A DNA stretch of 64,000 nucleotides from Stenotrophomonas sp. MYb238 (GTDB lineage Bacteria; Pseudomonadota; Gammaproteobacteria; Xanthomonadales; Xanthomonadaceae). The position numbers and the translations under genes were made by a program. Below are positions 18,742 to 27,254 of this stretch, piece by piece. Where the stretch lies: NCBI RefSeq assembly GCF_009496535.1, contig NZ_WIDL01000002.1, positions 47,957 through 111,956 of the forward strand. Reading direction: 5' to 3'. Every line of letters begins with the position of its first letter. Position 1 is the first letter of the stretch. Below the pieces are notes generated by a model that saw only the letters and a list, made by a program, of their open reading frames with translations, did no database searches and had not been told where the DNA came from.

Positions 18742-20337
18742 ATGACGAGCAACGACGTGGCAGCAGTGCCCGCCGGCAAGGGCGGGATGCCCCGCCAGAT
18801 TCCCTACATCATCGGCAACGAAGCCTGCGAGCGCTTCAGCTTCTACGGGATGCGCAACATCCTGGTGCAGTTCCTGATCACCTCGCTGCTGCTGCAGGAG
18901 GTCACCGCCAGCGGCCGCGCCGGCGAGGCCAAGGACATCATGCACAGCTTCATGATCGGCGTGTACTTCTTCCCGCTGCTCGGCGGCTGGCTGGCCGACC
19001 GCTTCTTCGGCAAGTACCACACCATCCTCTGGTTCAGCCTGATCTACTGCCTGGGCCACCTGTGCCTGGCGCTGTTCGAGGACAGCCGGCAGGGCTTCTT
19101 CCTCGGCCTGGGCCTGATCGCGCTGGGCGCCGGCGGCATCAAGCCGCTGGTGGCCTCGTTCATGGGCGACCAGTTCGACCAGTCGAACAAGCACCTGGCC
19201 AAGATCGTGTTCGACGCCTTCTACTGGATCATCAACTTCGGCTCGCTGTTCGCCTCGCTGCTGATCCCGCTGGCGCTGAAGAACCTGGGCCCGCAGTGGG
19301 CCTTCGGCATCCCGGGCATCCTGATGTTCGTGGCCACCTTCGTGTTCTGGCTGGGGCGCCGGCGCTACGTGCTGGTGCCGCTGCCGCCGAAGGACCCGCA
19401 TTCGTTCGCCAACGTGGTGCGCACCGCGCTGCTGGCGCGGGCGCCGGGGCAGGGCAACGCCGGCCTGCTGGTGGCGCTGGCCGGCACCGCGCTGGCGTTG
19501 TGGGCGCTGGCGCTGGCGGCGATGACCCTGGCCGGCCTGCGCGAAGGCGGGCTGGGCGTGGTGATCTACCTGTGCCTGGCGCTGGTGGCGCTGCTGGCCG
19601 GCATCGGCGGCGGCACCATGCTGCAGCTCGAACGCGCCCGCGGCGCGCATCCGGACGTCGCGGTGGAAGGCGTGCGCTCGGTGCTCAAGGTGCTGGTGAT
19701 CTTCGCCCTGACCACGCCGTTCTTCTCGCTGTTCGACCAGAAGGCCTCGACCTGGGTGCTGCAGGGCCAGCAGATGGCGATGCCGACCTGGTTCACCGCC
19801 TCGCAGATGCAGGCGGTCAACCCGCTGCTGGTGATGATCCTGATCCCCTTCAACAACCTGGTGCTGTACCCGGCGCTGCGCCGCTTCGGTTTCGAGCCGA
19901 CCGCGCTGCGGCGCATGACCGCCGGCATCGCCTTCAGCGGCGTGGCCTGGGTGGTGGTGGGCGGCCTGCAGGTGGTGATGGACGGCGGCAACGCCATGTC
20001 CATCTTCTGGCAGATCCTGCCGTATGCGCTGCTGACCTTCGGCGAGGTGCTGGTGTCGGCCACCGGCCTGGAGTTCGCCTACAGCCAGGCGCCGGCCTCG
20101 ATGAAGGGCGTGGTGATGAGTTTCTGGAACCTGACCACCACCATCGGCAACCTGTGGGTGCTGCTGTCCAACGCGGCGGTGCGCAACCCGGTGGTGACCG
20201 AACGCATCGCCGGCACCGGGCTGAGCGAGGCGGCGTTCCTGATGTTCTTCTTCGCCGGTTTCGCCTTCGTGGCGGCGCTGGCGTTCGGCCTGTACGCGCG
20301 CCGCTACAGGATGGTCGACAACTACCGGGCAGCCTGA
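18742..20337 (+). CDS. POT family proton-dependent oligopeptide transporter
   Basis: 531 residues, about 12-14 hydrophobic helices. The N-terminal ExxERFxYYG motif appears as NEACERFSFYGMR, which couples proton and peptide binding. The PTR2 signature around GGWLADRFFGKYHTILWFS and FYWIINFGSLFASLLIP is also seen. Imports di- and tripeptides with protons. The ATG at 18742 is preferred to one 15 codons upstream because the upstream segment is Cys-rich and not family-like. Its stop lies two bases before the rhomboid ATG, suggesting coupled translation. Confidence 0.92.
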   Translation: MTSNDVAAVPAGKGGMPRQIPYIIGNEACERFSFYGMRNILVQFLITSLLLQEVTASGRAGEAKDIMHSFMIGVYFFPLLGGWLADRFFGKYHTILWFSLIYCLGHLCLALFEDSRQGFFLGLGLIALGAGGIKPLVASFMGDQFDQSNKHLAKIVFDAFYWIINFGSLFASLLIPLALKNLGPQWAFGIPGILMFVATFVFWLGRRRYVLVPLPPKDPHSFANVVRTALLARAPGQGNAGLLVALAGTALALWALALAAMTLAGLREGGLGVVIYLCLALVALLAGIGGGTMLQLERARGAHPDVAVEGVRSVLKVLVIFALTTPFFSLFDQKASTWVLQGQQMAMPTWFTASQMQAVNPLLVMILIPFNNLVLYPALRRFGFEPTALRRMTAGIAFSGVAWVVVGGLQVVMDGGNAMSIFWQILPYALLTFGEVLVSATGLEFAYSQAPASMKGVVMSFWNLTTTIGNLWVLLSNAAVRNPVVTERIAGTGLSEAAFLMFFFAGFAFVAALAFGLYARRYRMVDNYRAA

Positions 20338-20339
20338 GC

Positions 20340-20960
20340 ATGCAAGGACCGATAACCCTGCTGTTGATCGCCGTCACCGGCCTGGTCTCGTGGCTGGCCT
20401 TCAGCAACCGCAAGCTGGCCGACCGGCTGGTCCTGTGGCCGCCGGCCGTGGATCGCCACCGCCAGTACGACCGGCTGGTGACCTATGGCTTCATCCATGC
20501 CGATTTCGCCCACCTGCTGTTCAACATGGTCACGCTGTTCTTCTTCGGGCGGCTGATCGAGCAGATCATGCTGCGGGTGACCGGCAACTGGTGGACCTAC
20601 CCGCTGTTCTACCTGTCGGCGCTGGTGGTCTCGATCCTGCCCAGCTACCTGAAGAACCAGAAGAACCCCAACTACCTGAGCCTGGGCGCGTCCGGGGCGG
20701 TGTCGGCGGTGCTGTTCGCCTTCATCCTGATCTCGCCGTGGTCGCTGATCTTCGTATTCTTCATCCCGGCCCCGGCCATCCTCTACGGCGTGTTCTATAT
20801 CGGCTACAGCATCTGGATGGACAGGCGCGGCGGCGACAACGTCAACCACAGCGCGCACCTGGCCGGCGCCGCGTTCGGCGTGATGTTCATGTTGTTCATG
20901 GAGCCGCAGGTGCTGCAGGTGTTCCTGGAGCAGCTGATGAACCCGCGCTTCGGCCGCTGA
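20340..20960 (+). CDS. Rhomboid family intramembrane serine protease
   Basis: 206 residues with about six membrane segments. The catalytic Ser is in SLGASGAVSAV (GASG motif, helix 4) and the catalytic His in NHSAHLAGAAFG (helix 6), so the dyad is complete. HADFAHLLFNM is the conserved helix-2 motif. Cleaves transmembrane substrates within the membrane; targets unknown. Immediately follows the peptide transporter gene. Confidence 0.93.
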   Translation: MQGPITLLLIAVTGLVSWLAFSNRKLADRLVLWPPAVDRHRQYDRLVTYGFIHADFAHLLFNMVTLFFFGRLIEQIMLRVTGNWWTYPLFYLSALVVSILPSYLKNQKNPNYLSLGASGAVSAVLFAFILISPWSLIFVFFIPAPAILYGVFYIGYSIWMDRRGGDNVNHSAHLAGAAFGVMFMLFMEPQVLQVFLEQLMNPRFGR

Positions 20961-20975
20961 CCGCGGTGGCTGCTG

Positions 20976-21143
20976 TCAGGCCGGATAGGCCTGCAGCAGC
21001 CGCGCATGGATTTCCTCTTCGATCTTCTGGAATTCCCAGCTGGCGGTGTCGCCGGCGATGGCGAGCTGGAACAGGCCTTCCAGCAGGATCGCGTCGTGGT
21101 CGTCGGCGGGGCGCGGGCGCAGGGCGTCGAAGGGAGCGGACAT
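20976..21143 (-). CDS. Small hypothetical protein
   Basis: 55 residues from MSAPFDALRPRP, acidic and helix-prone: ILLEGLFQLAIAGDTASWEFQKIEEEIHARLL. No recognised domain. It converges on the rhomboid gene with a 15-base gap. Supported by coding-like composition and a sensible size, but the start could also be twelve codons upstream. Confidence 0.5.
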   Translation of the reverse strand: MSAPFDALRPRPADDHDAILLEGLFQLAIAGDTASWEFQKIEEEIHARLLQAYPA

Positions 21144-21346
21144 GGGGCGGGGGAGTAGAAGCGTCCGGCGCTGGAGCAAGGCGCATGCCAGCTGCCGCTG
21201 TCCCTGAGACAGCGGGGGACAGGCGATGCGATGCCGGCCAATCGTGTCGCAAAGTGACGTCCGGCGGCGACGACCTTGCGCCTTTCACGTCACGCCCGCA
21301 CGCGCCCGCGGCACAATGGGCGCGTCCAGCCAGGGGGAACCGCCGC

Positions 21347-21640
21347 ATGACCCGCACCGATCCCGCGCTTCCGGATGTCGCACACGATCCGGCCGCGCAT
21401 CGTTTCTCGCTCGCCGTCGATGGCCACCAGGCCGTGCTCGACTACCTGCTGCGCGACGGCGCGATGGCCATCACCCACACCGGCGTGCCCGAGGCGATCG
21501 GCGGGCGCGGCATCGCCGCGCAGCTGACCCGCGCCGCGCTGGCGCATGCGCGCCGGGCCGGCATCAAGGTGCTGCCCGAGTGCAGCTACGCGGCGGCCTT
21601 CATGCAGCGCCATGGAGAATACGCGGACCTGCTGGGATAA
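21347..21640 (+). CDS. GNAT-like N-acetyltransferase domain protein (YjdJ type)
   Basis: 97 residues. Small one-domain acetyltransferase of the Acetyltransf_CG type: AITHTGVPEAIGGRGIAAQLTRAALAHARRAG holds the acetyl-CoA pyrophosphate loop (GGRGIA) and KVLPECSYAAAFMQRH.EYADLL is the usual C terminus. Substrate unknown. GGGGGA precedes the ATG at a proper distance. Confidence 0.88.
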   Translation: MTRTDPALPDVAHDPAAHRFSLAVDGHQAVLDYLLRDGAMAITHTGVPEAIGGRGIAAQLTRAALAHARRAGIKVLPECSYAAAFMQRHGEYADLLG

Positions 21641-21696
21641 TCCGCGCCGGAGGCGGTTCCGGGCGGAACCGCGCGATCCATCGAAAAGGAAAGGAC

Positions 21697-22530
21697 ATGA
21701 ACAGGTTGGGACAGGGAGCCTGCGCGGCGGCATTGGTCGCGCTGGCGCTGGCAGGATGCAGGAAGGACGATGCGCAGGCGCCGGTGGCGGCCACCGACCA
21801 GGCGCCGGCCGTGGAGACGCCGGTGGACGGCGCGCCCGCGGCGGTGGAGTTGCAGGACGTGATCCAGACCAATGCGCGCTACGTGCTGGGCATCAGCTAT
21901 CCGCCTGCGGTCAACAAGTATCCCGGCCTTGCCCAGGCCCTGTCCGACTATGCCGGCCATGCCAAGGCCGAACTGCTCAAGGCGGTGGACGAGCTCGGCA
22001 ACGACACGCCGACCGCGCCGTACGAACTGTCGCTGGCCTTCGACATGGAAGTAGACACGCCCAAGGTCGTGGCGGTTTCGGCAGAGGGCAGCAGCTATAC
22101 CGGCGGCGCCCACGGCCAGCCGCTGGTGGCGCGCTTCGTCTGGTTGCCGGAGAAGGAGCAGCTGCTCACCGCGCAGGCGCTGATCGATTCGCCCAAGGGC
22201 TGGCAGGCGGTCAGCGACTACACCAGCGACACGCTGCTGGCGCAGGCGATGGCGCGCGCGCAGGGCGAGGACATGACGCCCGAGGAGCAGCAGGCGCAGG
22301 TGCGCAACCTGTCCAAGATGATCGACGAGGGCACCGCGCCGGAAGCGGCCAATTTCGCCCAGTTCCAGCCGGTGATGGATGCCGCCGGCCGCATCGCCGC
22401 GCTGCGCTTCGTATTCCCGCCGTACCAGGTGGGTCCGTATTCGGACGGCACGCAGACCGTGGAGGTGCCGGCGGCCGTGCTGCTGCCGCACGTGGCGGCC
22501 GACTACCGGGAGCTGTTCGCACACCCCTGA
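21697..22530 (+). CDS. Lipoprotein with DUF3298/RsiV-like C-terminal domain
   Basis: 277 residues. Signal peptide and lipobox ALALAGC mark a lipoprotein anchored at Cys20-21. After a Pro/Ala linker the protein shows SYTGGAHGQPLVARFVWLPEKEQLLTAQALI, the sequence pattern of DUF3298 (C-terminal part of RsiV-like proteins), and ends AAVLLPHVAADYRELF. RsiV of Bacillus binds lysozyme, but here the domain is free in the periplasm and its role is unknown. AAAGGAAAG ribosome site. Confidence 0.8.
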   Translation: MNRLGQGACAAALVALALAGCRKDDAQAPVAATDQAPAVETPVDGAPAAVELQDVIQTNARYVLGISYPPAVNKYPGLAQALSDYAGHAKAELLKAVDELGNDTPTAPYELSLAFDMEVDTPKVVAVSAEGSSYTGGAHGQPLVARFVWLPEKEQLLTAQALIDSPKGWQAVSDYTSDTLLAQAMARAQGEDMTPEEQQAQVRNLSKMIDEGTAPEAANFAQFQPVMDAAGRIAALRFVFPPYQVGPYSDGTQTVEVPAAVLLPHVAADYRELFAHP

Positions 22531-22546
22531 ACCGTGGAGGCCAGCG

Positions 22547-23662
22547 ATGGAGGCAGGGCTGCAACGACGCGTCGAGGCACTGCTGCACGAGGCGGACGTC
22601 ACCCCCGGCGGGGGACGGCCGCAGGACATCGACATCCTCGATCCGCGCTTCCACGCGCGGGTGCTGGCCGAAGGCTCGCTCGGCCTGGGCGAGAGCTACA
22701 TGGACGGCTGGTGGCGGGCGCATTCGCTCGATACCTTCCTCACCCACCTGCTGGCGGCGCGGCTGGACGAGCGCGTGCACGGCGGCGGCGAAGTCTGGGA
22801 CGCGCTCAAGGCCAGACTGTTCAACCTGCAGGCCGGGCAGGGCAGCTATGAAGTCGGCAAGCGCCACTACGACCTCGGCAACGACCTGTACCGGGCGATG
22901 CTCGGCAAGCGGCTGGTCTACAGCTGCGGTTACTGGCGCCACGCCGGCAACCTCGACGATGCGCAGGAAGCCAAGCTCGACCTGATCTGCCGCAAGCTCC
23001 GCCTGCGCCCGGGCATGCGCGTGCTGGACATCGGCTGCGGCTGGGGCGAGGCGCTGAAGTACGCGGCGCAGCGTCATGGCGTGGAAGGCGTGGGCGCGAC
23101 CATCTCGCAGGAACAGGCCGAATTCGCGCGCGGGTTGTGCGCGGGCTTGCCGGTGCAGATCCGCCTGCAGGATTACCACGAACTGGACGAGCCGTTCGAC
23201 GCGATCCTGTCGGTGGGCATGTTCGAGCATGTCGGCGTCAAGAACTACCGCAGCTACTTCGAGGTGGCGCGGCGCTGCCTGCGCGAGGACGGGCTGTTCC
23301 TGCTGCACAGCATCGGCGGCAATGTCAGCCGCGACCGCACCGATCCGTGGATCGCCCGCTACATCTTCCCCAACTCGATGCTGCCATCGGCCGCGCAGAT
23401 CACCGCGGCGATGGAAGGCCTGTTCGTGCTGGAGGACTGGCACAACTTCGGCACCGACTACGACCGCACCCTGCAGGCGTGGCGGGCCAACGTGGAAGCG
23501 GCCTGGGACCGGCTCGACCCGCGCTACGACGAGCGCTTCCGGCGCATGTGGCGTTTCTACCTGGCCGGCTCGATGGCGAGCTTCCGCACCCGCCACGCGC
23601 AGCTGTGGCAACTGGTGCTGTCCCCGCGCGGCGTGCCGGGCGGGTATATCGCGCCGCGATAG
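22547..23662 (+). CDS. cfa: Cyclopropane-fatty-acyl-phospholipid synthase
   Basis: 371 residues. SAM-dependent methyltransferase that adds a methylene bridge to unsaturated phospholipid chains, usually at entry to stationary phase or acid stress. VLDIGCGWGEALKYAA is the SAM-binding motif; KRHYDLGNDLY and YSCGYW, and the SVGMFEHVGVKNY loop with the conserved Glu, are family hallmarks. N-terminal 80 residues form the lipid-binding domain. Follows the lipoprotein gene by 16 bases. Confidence 0.94.
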   Translation: MEAGLQRRVEALLHEADVTPGGGRPQDIDILDPRFHARVLAEGSLGLGESYMDGWWRAHSLDTFLTHLLAARLDERVHGGGEVWDALKARLFNLQAGQGSYEVGKRHYDLGNDLYRAMLGKRLVYSCGYWRHAGNLDDAQEAKLDLICRKLRLRPGMRVLDIGCGWGEALKYAAQRHGVEGVGATISQEQAEFARGLCAGLPVQIRLQDYHELDEPFDAILSVGMFEHVGVKNYRSYFEVARRCLREDGLFLLHSIGGNVSRDRTDPWIARYIFPNSMLPSAAQITAAMEGLFVLEDWHNFGTDYDRTLQAWRANVEAAWDRLDPRYDERFRRMWRFYLAGSMASFRTRHAQLWQLVLSPRGVPGGYIAPR

Positions 23663-23751
23663 GTCGCAGGACGCGGGAGGGCGCTGGCCGCGGCTGAGGC
23701 ATCGCCTGCGCAATGTTCCCGGTGGTTTGGTTTTCCCGCCATGGATCGCGG

Positions 23752-23786
23752 CAATAAAAAAGCCGCCCGGGCAACCGGGCGGCTTC
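23752..23786 (-). terminator. Rho-independent terminator of dcp
   Basis: AAGCCGCCCGG / CCGGGCGGCTT stem with short loop, followed on the minus strand by TTTTTTATT. It lies 23 bases past the dcp stop. Confidence 0.9.
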
Positions 23787-23808
23787 ATGCTCGCGGCGAA
23801 GCGGAGGC

Positions 23809-25977
23809 TTACTTGCCTTCGGCGCCGGTCAGGCCACGCTTCTCCAGCAGCGGCTCGATCTGCGGATCGTGGCCGGCGAAGTTGCGGAACAGCTCCATCG
23901 CATCGACGCTGCCGCCGCGCGACAGCAGGGTCTTGCGGAAGTGGTCGCCGTTGGCGCGCGACAGGCCGCCGTGGTCGCGGAACCACTTCTGGGTGTTGGC
24001 GTCGAGCACTTCGGACCAGATGTAGGCGTAGTAGCCGGCCGAGTAGCCGCCCATGATGTGGCTGAAGTAGGTGGTGCGGTAGCGCGGCGGCACCGGCGCA
24101 TAGTAGATGCCGTCCTTGACCAGCGCTTCATGCTCGAATTTGACCACGTCCTGCGGGGCCGGGACCTGGTCGACGCCGATCTGGTGCCAGCTCTGGTCCA
24201 GCATCGCCGCGCCGAGGTATTCGGTGGTGGCGAAGCCCTGGTTGAACTTGGACGCGGCGATCACCTTGTCCAGCAGCGCCTGCGGCATCGCCGAACCGTT
24301 CTGGTAGTGCTTGGCGTAGTTGGCCAGGATGCTCGGCTCGTCGGCCCACATCTCGTTCACCTGCGACGGGAACTCGACGAAGTCGCGCGGCACGGCGGTG
24401 CCCGAGAAATACGGGTACTTCACGTTGGAGAACATGCCGTGCAGGGCGTGGCCGAACTCGTGGAAGGTGGTGGTCACCTCGTCCCAGGTCAGCAGCGTCG
24501 GCTTGCCGGCCGGCGGCTTGGGGATGTTGAGGTGGTTGGCCACCACCGGCTTGTCGCCGGTCAGGCCCGACTGCGACACATAGGCGTTCATCCACGCGCC
24601 ACCGCGCTTTGACTCGCGCGCGTACGGGTCGAAGATGAAGATCGCCAGCTGGCTGCCGTCGGCGTCGAACACGTCGTACACGACCACGTCGTCGTGGTAC
24701 ACCGGCAGGTCGGTGCGCTGCTTGAAGCTCAGGCCGAACTCCTTGCCGGCGGCGAAGAACACGCCGTTCTCCAGCACGTTCTTCAGTTCGAAGTAGGGCT
24801 TGAGCTGCGATTCGTCGAAGTTGTACTTGGCCTGGCGCACCTTCTCGCTGTAGAAGGCCCAGTCCCACGGCTGCAGTTCGAAGCCGGGCTTGCCGGCGGC
24901 CTTCTGCTCGGCGTCGATCATCGCCTGCAGGTCGGCGGCTTCGCGCTTGGCGTTGGCGACGGCGGCCGGGGCCAGCTGGCCGAGCATGGCGTTGACCGCT
25001 TCGGGAGTCTTGGCGGTCTGGTTGCCCAGGCCATAGGCGGCGTAGTTCGGGAAGCCCATCAGCGCGGCCTTCTGCGCGCGCAGGGTCATGATGCGCGAGA
25101 CCAGCGCGGTGTTGTCGTACTCGCCGCCCTTGCTGCCGCGCGACACCGAGGCTTCGTAGATCTTCTGGCGCAGCTCGCGGTTGGTCAGATTGGTCAGCGC
25201 CGGCTGGCCGGTGGTGTTGAGCAGGGCGATGACGTACTTGCCGTCCAGCTTGCGGGCCTTGGCGGCCTCGGCAGCGGCGGCGATCTGCTCGGCCGACAGG
25301 CCGTCCAGCTGCTTGGCGTCGTCGACTACGATGTACGACGCATTGACCTCGGCCAGCACGTTCTGGCTGAACTTGGTGCCCAGGTTGGCCAGCTCGGCGT
25401 TCATTTCCTTGAGCTTGGCCTTGTCCGCGTCGGACAGCTTGGCGCCGGCGCGCACGAAGTTGTCGTGGTACTTCTCGACCAGGCGCAGGCCCTCGGCGTC
25501 CAGGCCCAGCTTGGCGCGGTTGTTGTAGAGCGTCTGGATGCGCGAGAACAGCTTGCCGTTGAGGTTGATGGCGTCGCTGTGCGCGGCGAACTTCGCCGAG
25601 TACTCGGCCTGCAGCTTCTTGCGCGCGTCGTTGGTGTCCGCGCCGATCAGCGAGAAGAACACGGTGGTGGCGCGGTCGAGGATGGCGCCGCTGTTCTCCA
25701 GCGCGATCAGGGTGTTGTCGAAGGTCGGGGCCGCCGGGTTGTTGGCGATAGCCTCCACTTCCTTGAGCTGCTGCGCCATGCCGGCGTCGAAGGCCGGCGC
25801 GAAATCGGCGTCCTTGATCCTGTCGAACTGCGGGTAGTGCAGCGGCAGCGGACTCTCGGCGAAGAACGGATTGGCCTGCTGGGCGGCTTGGCCGGCGGCG
25901 GCGTTCGCGGTCAGGCTGTAGGCCGGCAGGGCGACGCCCAGGGACACGGCGAGGGCGAGAGCAAGGCGGGTGTTCAA
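23809..25977 (-). CDS. dcp: Peptidyl-dipeptidase Dcp, exported M3 metallopeptidase
   Basis: 722 residues from the chosen start. The zinc site HEFGHALH is present with its downstream Glu (FVEFPSQVNEMWADE), and the C-terminal substrate-binding region PPRYRTTYFSHIMGGYSAGYYAYIW is M3-like. Removes dipeptides from peptide C termini. A signal peptide (LALALAVSLGVALPAYSLTANAAA) points to the periplasm. The ATG-initiated frame would place 29 odd residues before it. The TTG at 25977, with GGAG eight bases upstream, gives a clean signal peptide and is preferred. Confidence 0.9.
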   Translation of the reverse strand: MNTRLALALAVSLGVALPAYSLTANAAAGQAAQQANPFFAESPLPLHYPQFDRIKDADFAPAFDAGMAQQLKEVEAIANNPAAPTFDNTLIALENSGAILDRATTVFFSLIGADTNDARKKLQAEYSAKFAAHSDAINLNGKLFSRIQTLYNNRAKLGLDAEGLRLVEKYHDNFVRAGAKLSDADKAKLKEMNAELANLGTKFSQNVLAEVNASYIVVDDAKQLDGLSAEQIAAAAEAAKARKLDGKYVIALLNTTGQPALTNLTNRELRQKIYEASVSRGSKGGEYDNTALVSRIMTLRAQKAALMGFPNYAAYGLGNQTAKTPEAVNAMLGQLAPAAVANAKREAADLQAMIDAEQKAAGKPGFELQPWDWAFYSEKVRQAKYNFDESQLKPYFELKNVLENGVFFAAGKEFGLSFKQRTDLPVYHDDVVVYDVFDADGSQLAIFIFDPYARESKRGGAWMNAYVSQSGLTGDKPVVANHLNIPKPPAGKPTLLTWDEVTTTFHEFGHALHGMFSNVKYPYFSGTAVPRDFVEFPSQVNEMWADEPSILANYAKHYQNGSAMPQALLDKVIAASKFNQGFATTEYLGAAMLDQSWHQIGVDQVPAPQDVVKFEHEALVKDGIYYAPVPPRYRTTYFSHIMGGYSAGYYAYIWSEVLDANTQKWFRDHGGLSRANGDHFRKTLLSRGGSVDAMELFRNFAGHDPQIEPLLEKRGLTGAEGK

Positions 25978-26126
25978 GTCGGAAACTCCGGAAATACTGA
26001 ACCGGCAGGGTAACCCGGGGGCGGCGGCGGGCGGGTGTGTCGAATGGCAGGGTTGCGGCGTCACGCCAGCTGTTGCAAACCCTTGCCGGCGATGGCGTAC
26101 GCTGGGGTTCCCGCCTGGAGCCCGCC

Positions 26127-26609
26127 GTGACCGTCGCCACCGATTTCGAGCTGACCGCGCTGGACGGCACGCCGCTGCCGCTGGCCGCCCATGCCGGCAA
26201 GGTGCTGCTGGTGGTGAACACCGCCTCGCGCTGCGGCTTCACCGCGCAGTACGCCGGGCTGGAGCGGCTGTGGCGCCAGTACGCGGCGCGCGGCCTGGTG
26301 GTGATCGGCTGCCCCTGCGACCAGTTCGGCCACCAGGAGCCGGGCGAGGAGGCGGCGATCCAGGCGTTCTGCCGGCTGGATTACGGCGTCAGTTTCCCGA
26401 TGTCGGCCAAGCTGCGGGTCAACGGCGCCGACGCGCATCCGCTGTGGCGCTGGCTGCAGCGCGAGAAGCGCGGCGCGCTGGGCATCGCCGCGATCAAGTG
26501 GAATTTCAGCAAGTTCCTGGTCGGCCGCGACGGCCGGGTGATCGCCCGCTACGCGCCGACCGCGCGCCCGGAATCGCTGGAAGACGACATCCGGGCGGCG
26601 CTGGGCTGA
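26127..26609 (+). CDS. Glutathione peroxidase family protein (thiol peroxidase)
   Basis: 160 residues. The catalytic Cys is in VVNTASRCGFTAQYAGLE, Gln in CPCDQFGHQEPG (usually FPCNQF) and Trp in IKWNFSKFLV, so the peroxidatic triad is complete. It reduces hydrogen peroxide or lipid peroxides, probably with thioredoxin rather than glutathione, as Cys-type bacterial enzymes do. GTG start chosen at 26127 with CTGGAG upstream; an ATG 30 codons earlier would add a non-conserved tail. Converges on higA with a one-base gap. Confidence 0.88.
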   Translation: MTVATDFELTALDGTPLPLAAHAGKVLLVVNTASRCGFTAQYAGLERLWRQYAARGLVVIGCPCDQFGHQEPGEEAAIQAFCRLDYGVSFPMSAKLRVNGADAHPLWRWLQREKRGALGIAAIKWNFSKFLVGRDGRVIARYAPTARPESLEDDIRAALG

Positions 26610-26610
26610 G

Positions 26611-26901
26611 TCAGGCCACCAGTTCCAGCCGACGGACGTTCTTCAGGTCGACATGTTGGCGGGCCACCCACAGATCGTGGGCATCCTGCATCGCCAGCCA
26701 GCTTTCCGGGCTGCGGCCCAAGGCCTTGGACAGGCGCAGCGCCATTTCCGGGCTGATCCGGCTGCTGCCGTTGAGCACGCGGCTGAGCGTGGAGGCCGCG
26801 ACCCCCAGCTTCTCGGCCAATTCGCGGCCGCTGATGTCGTTGGGTTCAAGGTAGACGCCGGTGATGAACTCACCGGGATGCGGGGGATTGTGCATGTTCA
26901 T
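26611..26901 (-). CDS. higA: HigA family antitoxin
   Basis: 96 residues, XRE-type helix-turn-helix (ISGRELAEKLGVAASTLSRVLNGSSRISPEMALRLSKALG) with the HigA C-terminal motif PESWLAMQDAHDLW. Binds HigB and represses the operon. Its ATG shares the A of the higB stop (TGATG), so toxin is translated first, as usual for higBA. Confidence 0.93.
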   Translation of the reverse strand: MNMHNPPHPGEFITGVYLEPNDISGRELAEKLGVAASTLSRVLNGSSRISPEMALRLSKALGRSPESWLAMQDAHDLWVARQHVDLKNVRRLELVA

Positions 26902-27179
26902 CAGTGGCAGTCCTCATGGTCCAGCACATAGGCATTGCCGTCCTTGAACTCGAAGGTGATGCGCCAGTTGCCGTTGACGGCAATGGACCAGCGCCCTTTC
27001 GTTCCACCTTTCAGCGAGTGCAGGCGGAACCCGGGGACGTCCATGTCCTCGATGGTCTGTGCGGTATCGAGTGCGATCAACTGGAGGCGCAGACGCTTTC
27101 CGTGGCTGGCCTGCACGCCTGCGGTGTTCCCTGTCTCGAACAGACGGCGCAGTCCCTTGTGCCGGAACGATTTGATCAT
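26901..27179 (-). CDS. higB: HigB/RelE-type toxin, ribosome-dependent mRNA endonuclease
   Basis: 92 residues, RelE fold: MIKSFRHKGLRRLFETG at the N terminus, QLIALDTAQTIEDMDVPGFRLHSLKG in the middle, and RWSIAVNGNWRITFEFKDGNAYVLDHEDCH at the end with the catalytic His and basic residues of HigB. First gene of a two-gene operon with higA. A perfect 27-base palindrome sits 12 bases upstream of its ATG. Confidence 0.92.
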   Translation of the reverse strand: MIKSFRHKGLRRLFETGNTAGVQASHGKRLRLQLIALDTAQTIEDMDVPGFRLHSLKGGTKGRWSIAVNGNWRITFEFKDGNAYVLDHEDCH

Positions 27180-27191
27180 GCGGCCGAGCAT

Positions 27192-27218
27192 AGCATGTTG
27201 CGCATTGCGCAACATGCT
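27192..27218. promoter_or_regulatory. Palindromic operator of higBA
   Basis: Perfect inverted repeat AGCATGTTGCGCA-T-TGCGCAACATGCT. The position just before higB and the perfect symmetry fit a HigA dimer site for autorepression. It lies in the 75-base gap between fpr and higB on the same strand. Confidence 0.8.
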
Positions 27219-27254
27219 GGCGACAGGGATTCAATGGATGAATCCCCTGCAGGC

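Noticed and set aside
24128-26242. 704-codon open frame on the minus strand overlapping dcp
   Set aside because: Frame-shifted shadow of dcp, Arg/Gln-rich translation.
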